This document shows, piece after piece, positions 60,717 to 64,000 of a DNA stretch of 64,000 bases; the first letter of the stretch is position 1; the number at the start of each line of letters is the position of its first letter. Location of the stretch: assembly GCA_902790595.1 (NCBI GenBank), contig CADASL010000003.1:124001-188000 (forward strand), given 5' to 3'. Under the pieces are notes generated by a model. It did not search any database. It had not been told where the DNA came from and was given only the letters and a program-made list of their open reading frames with translations. Both the position numbers and the translations under genes were made by a program. Source of the stretch: an uncultured Bacteroidales bacterium. Lineage in GTDB: Bacteria; Bacteroidota; Bacteroidia; Bacteroidales; SZUA-534.

Positions 60717-61049
60717 TTATGTTGTCAGTAGATTTATGGCATCGTGCTTGACATTCTCGTAGAACGGCACAGCCTGATACGATTGCCATTCTTTGGTTGT
60801 GTACATTATCGGGTTGATTTCTTCGCCCAATTCGCAACCAAGCAAAACAAATGGATAACTCACTGAATCATAGTCGGATTGAGTAAGCGTGTTTTTGTCG
60901 AGTACAAGTAAAATATCCCAATCGGAATCTTTGTGGGCAGTGCCACGAGCCTGTGAGCCGTAGAGTAATGCCATACTTCCAGTAGGGACAACTTTTGCCG
61001 CCAAATGCTTGATGTCTGACAATATCCTGTTTTTCTTACTTGTATTCAT
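60717..61049 (-). CDS. Minimal nucleotidyltransferase (MNT), antitoxin-type
   Basis: A 110-residue nucleotidyltransferase with the GSX10DXD motif: G31-S32 ... D43-W44-D45 in LLYGSQARGTAHKDSDWDILL. It is likely to NMP-modify the HEPN partner. It has its own perfect promoter box and a flanking imperfect inverted repeat that could be an operator. Confidence 0.88.
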   Translation of the reverse strand: MNTSKKNRILSDIKHLAAKVVPTGSMALLYGSQARGTAHKDSDWDILLVLDKNTLTQSDYDSVSYPFVLLGCELGEEINPIMYTTKEWQSYQAVPFYENVKHDAINLLTT

Positions 61050-61073
61050 ATCGTTACAAATTGTTCAGCATTA

Positions 61074-61081
61074 CAAATATA
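61074..61081 (-). promoter_or_regulatory. -7 promoter box (TATATTTG) of the MNT-HEPN operon
   Basis: An exact match on the minus strand, 25 nt before the MNT ATG. It is bracketed by ACAAATTGTT (61056-61065) and AACAAAATTTGT (61081-61092), an imperfect inverted repeat suitable for autoregulation. Confidence 0.6.
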
Positions 61082-61155
61082 ACAAAATTTGTTGCTGATT
61101 TCATTTGCCTTAAAACGCCTCACGCATTCAGTTAATCTATCAATCTATTAATCAA

Positions 61156-62325
61156 TCAATACTTAAACTCGCCAAACTCGCTCTTGATTGAGAGCCAGGT
61201 GTGGTCCGATGGTTCGATGCGGCCGATGATTTGTGCGTCGATGCCGAACGATTTTGAGATTTCGATGACTTTCTGCGCGTCGGCAGCGTCGAGATAGACT
61301 TCAAGGCGGTGGCCCATATTGAAAACCTTGTACATTTCGCGCCAGTCGGTGCCGCTTTGCTCTTTGATGGTGCGGAACAGCGGCGGAACGGGGAACAGAT
61401 TGTCCTTCACAACGTGCACGCCGTCAACAAAATGCAGCACTTTGGTCTGCGCGCCGCCCGAGCAGTGCACCATTCCGTGGATGCGCGGACGCAACTCGTC
61501 CAGCAGGCGCTTTACAACAGGCGCGTAGGTGCGTGTGGGCGACAGAACCAGTTTGCCAGCGTCCAGCGGCGAGCCTTCGACCTTGTCGGTGAGTTTCAGA
61601 TTGCCGCTGTAAACCAATTCGTCGGGCACGGCAGCGTCGTAACTCTCGGGGTATTTCTGCGCCAGATATTTCGCAAACACGTCGTGGCGGGCGCTTGTCA
61701 GTCCGTTGCTGCCCATACCGCCGTTGTATTCCTTCTCGTAGGTGGCCTGACCGAACGATGCAAGGCCCACAATCACGTCGCCAGGGCGGATGTTGGCGTT
61801 GTTGATGACGTCGGCGCGGCGCATACGGCAGGTCACTGTGCTATCGACAATGATGGTGCGCACCAGGTCGCCCACGTCGGCAGTCTCGCCGCCAGTGGCA
61901 TACACGCCCACGCCCATTTGGCGCAGTTCGGCAAGCAACTCGTCGGTGCCGTTGATGATGGCCGAAATCACTTCGCCAGGAACCAGCATTTTGTTGCGGC
62001 CTATGGTGCTCGAAACCAGAATGTTATCAACAGCGCCCACGCAGAGCAGGTCGTCGATGTTCATAATCAGCGCGTCCTGCGCAATGCCCTTCCAGACGCT
62101 CAAATCGCCCGTTTCCTTCCAGTACAGGTAGGCCAGGCTCGATTTGGTTCCAGCGCCGTCGGCGTGCATAATGTTGCAGTAGTCGGGGTCGCCGCCCAAA
62201 ATGTCGGGGATAATCTTGCAGAAAGCCTTGGGGTACAGGCCTTTATCGATGTTTTTGATGGCGTTGTGCACGTCTTCCTTCGATGCCGAAACGCCGCGCA
62301 GATTGTATCGTTCTGTATTATTCAT
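61156..62325 (-). CDS. purM: Phosphoribosylformylglycinamidine cyclo-ligase (AIR synthase)
   Basis: A 389-residue PurM that closes the imidazole ring in purine synthesis. MHADGAGTKSSLAYLYW and GGETADVGDLVRT are the ATP-binding elements, and GLASFGQATYEKEYNGGMGSNGLT matches the family. The length is that of the Bacteroidota enzyme (the E. coli protein has 345 aa). It lies 9 bp downstream of the DUF6427-like gene. Confidence 0.93.
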   Translation of the reverse strand: MNNTERYNLRGVSASKEDVHNAIKNIDKGLYPKAFCKIIPDILGGDPDYCNIMHADGAGTKSSLAYLYWKETGDLSVWKGIAQDALIMNIDDLLCVGAVDNILVSSTIGRNKMLVPGEVISAIINGTDELLAELRQMGVGVYATGGETADVGDLVRTIIVDSTVTCRMRRADVINNANIRPGDVIVGLASFGQATYEKEYNGGMGSNGLTSARHDVFAKYLAQKYPESYDAAVPDELVYSGNLKLTDKVEGSPLDAGKLVLSPTRTYAPVVKRLLDELRPRIHGMVHCSGGAQTKVLHFVDGVHVVKDNLFPVPPLFRTIKEQSGTDWREMYKVFNMGHRLEVYLDAADAQKVIEISKSFGIDAQIIGRIEPSDHTWLSIKSEFGEFKY

Positions 62326-62334
62326 ATCGTTAAA

Positions 62335-63312
62335 TTAGAAAAGATAAACCACTAAAAATGAACTGATTATCAGTAATAAAAAGAGAATTTCGCCCACAGC
62401 GTTACGCCTTATCTGCATAAAATAGAGCGATGTGATGAAAGCCAGCGAAATGGCCACAAAAGCCAGCATTGTCAGGCCAGCGCAAGGTATCAGGAAAAAT
62501 CCCGCTACCGAAATGATTATCAGCCAGAAAAACAGCATAAAATACTTGCGCGTCGTCACCTTGTACATTCTGATGTACTGCGACATTACAACCAACTCAA
62601 TCAGCACAATCAGCGCCATATAGCAGATGGCGGCTATCTGCACAATGCTCAGATTCAACGTAAAATCTTGTGTTTCAAAGAATTGTTCCATTCGGTCCCA
62701 GAACAGCCCCTGTTGGTCGGTCATAAACATTCCGAAAAGGTAGAAGCCGAAGGGCAGCACAAAACCAAGCATTGACGCAAGAAACTCGCGGATGTCGAAA
62801 AACCGCACAACAAACTGAGTTGCAAGCACAAAGAGCAGCATTGCCGTCAGCGGCGGGTAGAGAAGCGCGCCAACGCCAAGCAGCAGGCCGCTCTCAAAGT
62901 AGTATCGTTTCTGTTCGGGCAGGTGCTCGCTGTCGAATGTCCGCATAATGGTCAGCATAAACAGAAGGTTGGCCAGCATTACGGGCAGAACGTTGTATCT
63001 TTGCGCCAACATACTGACAATCAGTACAAAGAACAGCGGCGGCATTATCACCTTGTCTTCAACAATGATAAATTTCAGGTCGATGCGCTGAAGCATAAAG
63101 GCTTCAATCAGCATTAGCAGAAAGGCTATCATTTGGGCTGTCCAGTAGTTGGGCAGCAGCATTTGCCGAAGGTTGTGGAACAGGATTGTGCCGTCGGTGA
63201 TGGCGGGCTGCCAGTCGGTGTTGCTGATGACGGGAAGCCACAGCAGCACGGCCACGGCAACCGTGAACAGGTGCATTACGGGCGAGTTGCTCTTGAACAG
63301 TCTTAGTAGCAT
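62335..63312 (-). CDS. DUF6427-like polytopic membrane protein
   Basis: A 325-residue membrane protein with about nine hydrophobic segments and an N-terminal MLLRLFKSNSPVMHLFTVAVAVLLWLP that resembles DUF6427 proteins of Bacteroidota. Further features are LLGVGALLYPPLTAMLLF and RFFDIREFLASMLGFVLPFGFY. Function unknown. It lies between purD (3 bp upstream) and purM (9 bp downstream). Confidence 0.72.
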   Translation of the reverse strand: MLLRLFKSNSPVMHLFTVAVAVLLWLPVISNTDWQPAITDGTILFHNLRQMLLPNYWTAQMIAFLLMLIEAFMLQRIDLKFIIVEDKVIMPPLFFVLIVSMLAQRYNVLPVMLANLLFMLTIMRTFDSEHLPEQKRYYFESGLLLGVGALLYPPLTAMLLFVLATQFVVRFFDIREFLASMLGFVLPFGFYLFGMFMTDQQGLFWDRMEQFFETQDFTLNLSIVQIAAICYMALIVLIELVVMSQYIRMYKVTTRKYFMLFFWLIIISVAGFFLIPCAGLTMLAFVAISLAFITSLYFMQIRRNAVGEILFLLLIISSFLVVYLF

Positions 63313-63315
63313 AAC

Positions 63316-64000
63316 TTACAGTTTTTGAAGGTCTTGACCGATGTCGCGGCGGGAATAGGCGCCGTCGAATTTGATGCCGCCGATGCTGCGGTACGACTTG
63401 TCGAGCGCGGGCTGAATGCCGTCGGCAAGCGATGTCACGGCCAGAACGCGTCCGCCGTCGGTGAGCACGCGTCCAGAGTCGGGTTTGGTGCCTGCGTGGA
63501 ACACGGTGCTCTCGGTCACGCTGCCGAGCCCCGTAATCTCAAAGCCCTTCTTGTAACTCTCGGGGTATCCGCCCGAAACCATTACAACCGTGATGGCCGT
63601 CTGCGCCTTCATTGTAGCCTTCATTCCTGCCAGGCGGCGCTCGGCGGTGGCGGCCAGCAACTCAAGCAGGTCGCAGTCAAGTCGCGGAATGACGACTTCG
63701 GTCTCGGGGTCGCCCATACGCACGTTATACTCAATCACATACGGGTCGTTGCCGCATTTTATCAGGCCGAAGAAGATGAAGCCGCGGTAGTCGATGTTGT
63801 CGTCGTGCAGGCCGCGGATTGTCGGCTCAATAATGCGCTTGATGACCTTCTGCTTGAACTCGTCGGTGCAGAACGGAACGGGCGAAACGGCGCCCATACC
63901 GCCAGTGTTCAGGCCTGTGTCGTGCTCGCCAATGCGCTTGTAGTCTTTGGCTTCGGGCAGCAGCACGTAGTCGCGGCCGTCGGTGAGCACAAAGAACGAG
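63316..64000 (-). CDS. purD: Phosphoribosylamine-glycine ligase, 3' part
   Basis: The C-terminal 228 or so residues of GAR synthetase, cut by the window edge; the frame is open through 64000. The ATP-grasp motifs SFFVLTDGRDYVLLPEAKDYKRIGEHDTGLNTGGMGAVSP, GFIFFGLIKCG and YVIEYNVRMGDPETEVVIPRL (metal ligands Glu/Asn) are intact. First reaction partner of the purine pathway that continues in purM. Confidence 0.96.
   Translation of the reverse strand, partial: SFFVLTDGRDYVLLPEAKDYKRIGEHDTGLNTGGMGAVSPVPFCTDEFKQKVIKRIIEPTIRGLHDDNIDYRGFIFFGLIKCGNDPYVIEYNVRMGDPETEVVIPRLDCDLLELLAATAERRLAGMKATMKAQTAITVVMVSGGYPESYKKGFEITGLGSVTESTVFHAGTKPDSGRVLTDGGRVLAVTSLADGIQPALDKSYRSIGGIKFDGAYSRRDIGQDLQKL

Overview
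The window is about 64 kb of ordinary chromosome from a member of the Bacteroidota, most likely a Bacteroidales bacterium. The evidence is many perfect TAnnTTTG -7 promoter boxes, a seven-gene Bacteroidota-type V-ATPase operon with a DUF2764 protein, a SprE/PorW-like gliding/T9SS lipoprotein, a LolA-less aryl polyene/flexirubin-type locus, and plug-domain and outer-membrane beta-barrel proteins. I see no transposase, integrase, prophage block or CRISPR array.

Layout. 1-15 kb: tRNA-Ser(GCT), a stand-alone TonB plug protein, hldD, a TerC transporter, small envelope proteins, a PaaK-type ligase, MTA/SAH deaminase, a PiT/DUF47 phosphate pair, deoC, an OmpA lipoprotein and a polysaccharide deacetylase. 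15.5-26.6 kb (all minus): a fatty-acid/polyketide-like locus of aromatic ammonia-lyase, three intact ketosynthases, a Cys-less ketosynthase homologue, two ACPs, an LpxL-like acyltransferase, O-methyltransferase, ApeP-like dehydratase and thioesterase. It reads as an aryl polyene/flexirubin-type pathway lacking a local ketoreductase and exporter. 26.9-36.7 kb: paralogous secreted proteins, a YwlG-like protein, cyclophilin, sufS/sufE/sufT split by a KilA-N gene, a flippase-like membrane protein, UmuC-like polymerase, frr and pyrH. 36.8-47.8 kb: LysR regulator and divergent AAE-type transporter, crcB, a porin-like protein, a TPR-SpoIIE phosphatase, the SprE-like lipoprotein, e(P4) acid phosphatase and a PorT-like barrel. 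47.9-55.1 kb: V-ATPase E-DUF2764-A-B-D-I-K, with sodium-type ligands in subunit K. 55.2-64 kb: LiaF-like/LytTR pair, pyrF, a hydrolase, prfA, a HEPN/MNT toxin-antitoxin pair, purM, a DUF6427-like membrane protein and the 3' part of purD.

The most unusual signals are in how the chromosome is assembled. (1) Two genes have a second copy of their 3' end downstream of an interposed gene. In one case all six differences from the real gene are synonymous third-position changes, so the copy diverged while coding. (2) Heptanucleotide arrays lie at gene 3' ends, several containing or abutting the stop codon. (3) Palindromic REP-like families are scattered between genes. (4) Small AT-rich genes sit inside otherwise conserved gene neighbourhoods (suf, purM-prfA-pyrF, the polyene locus).
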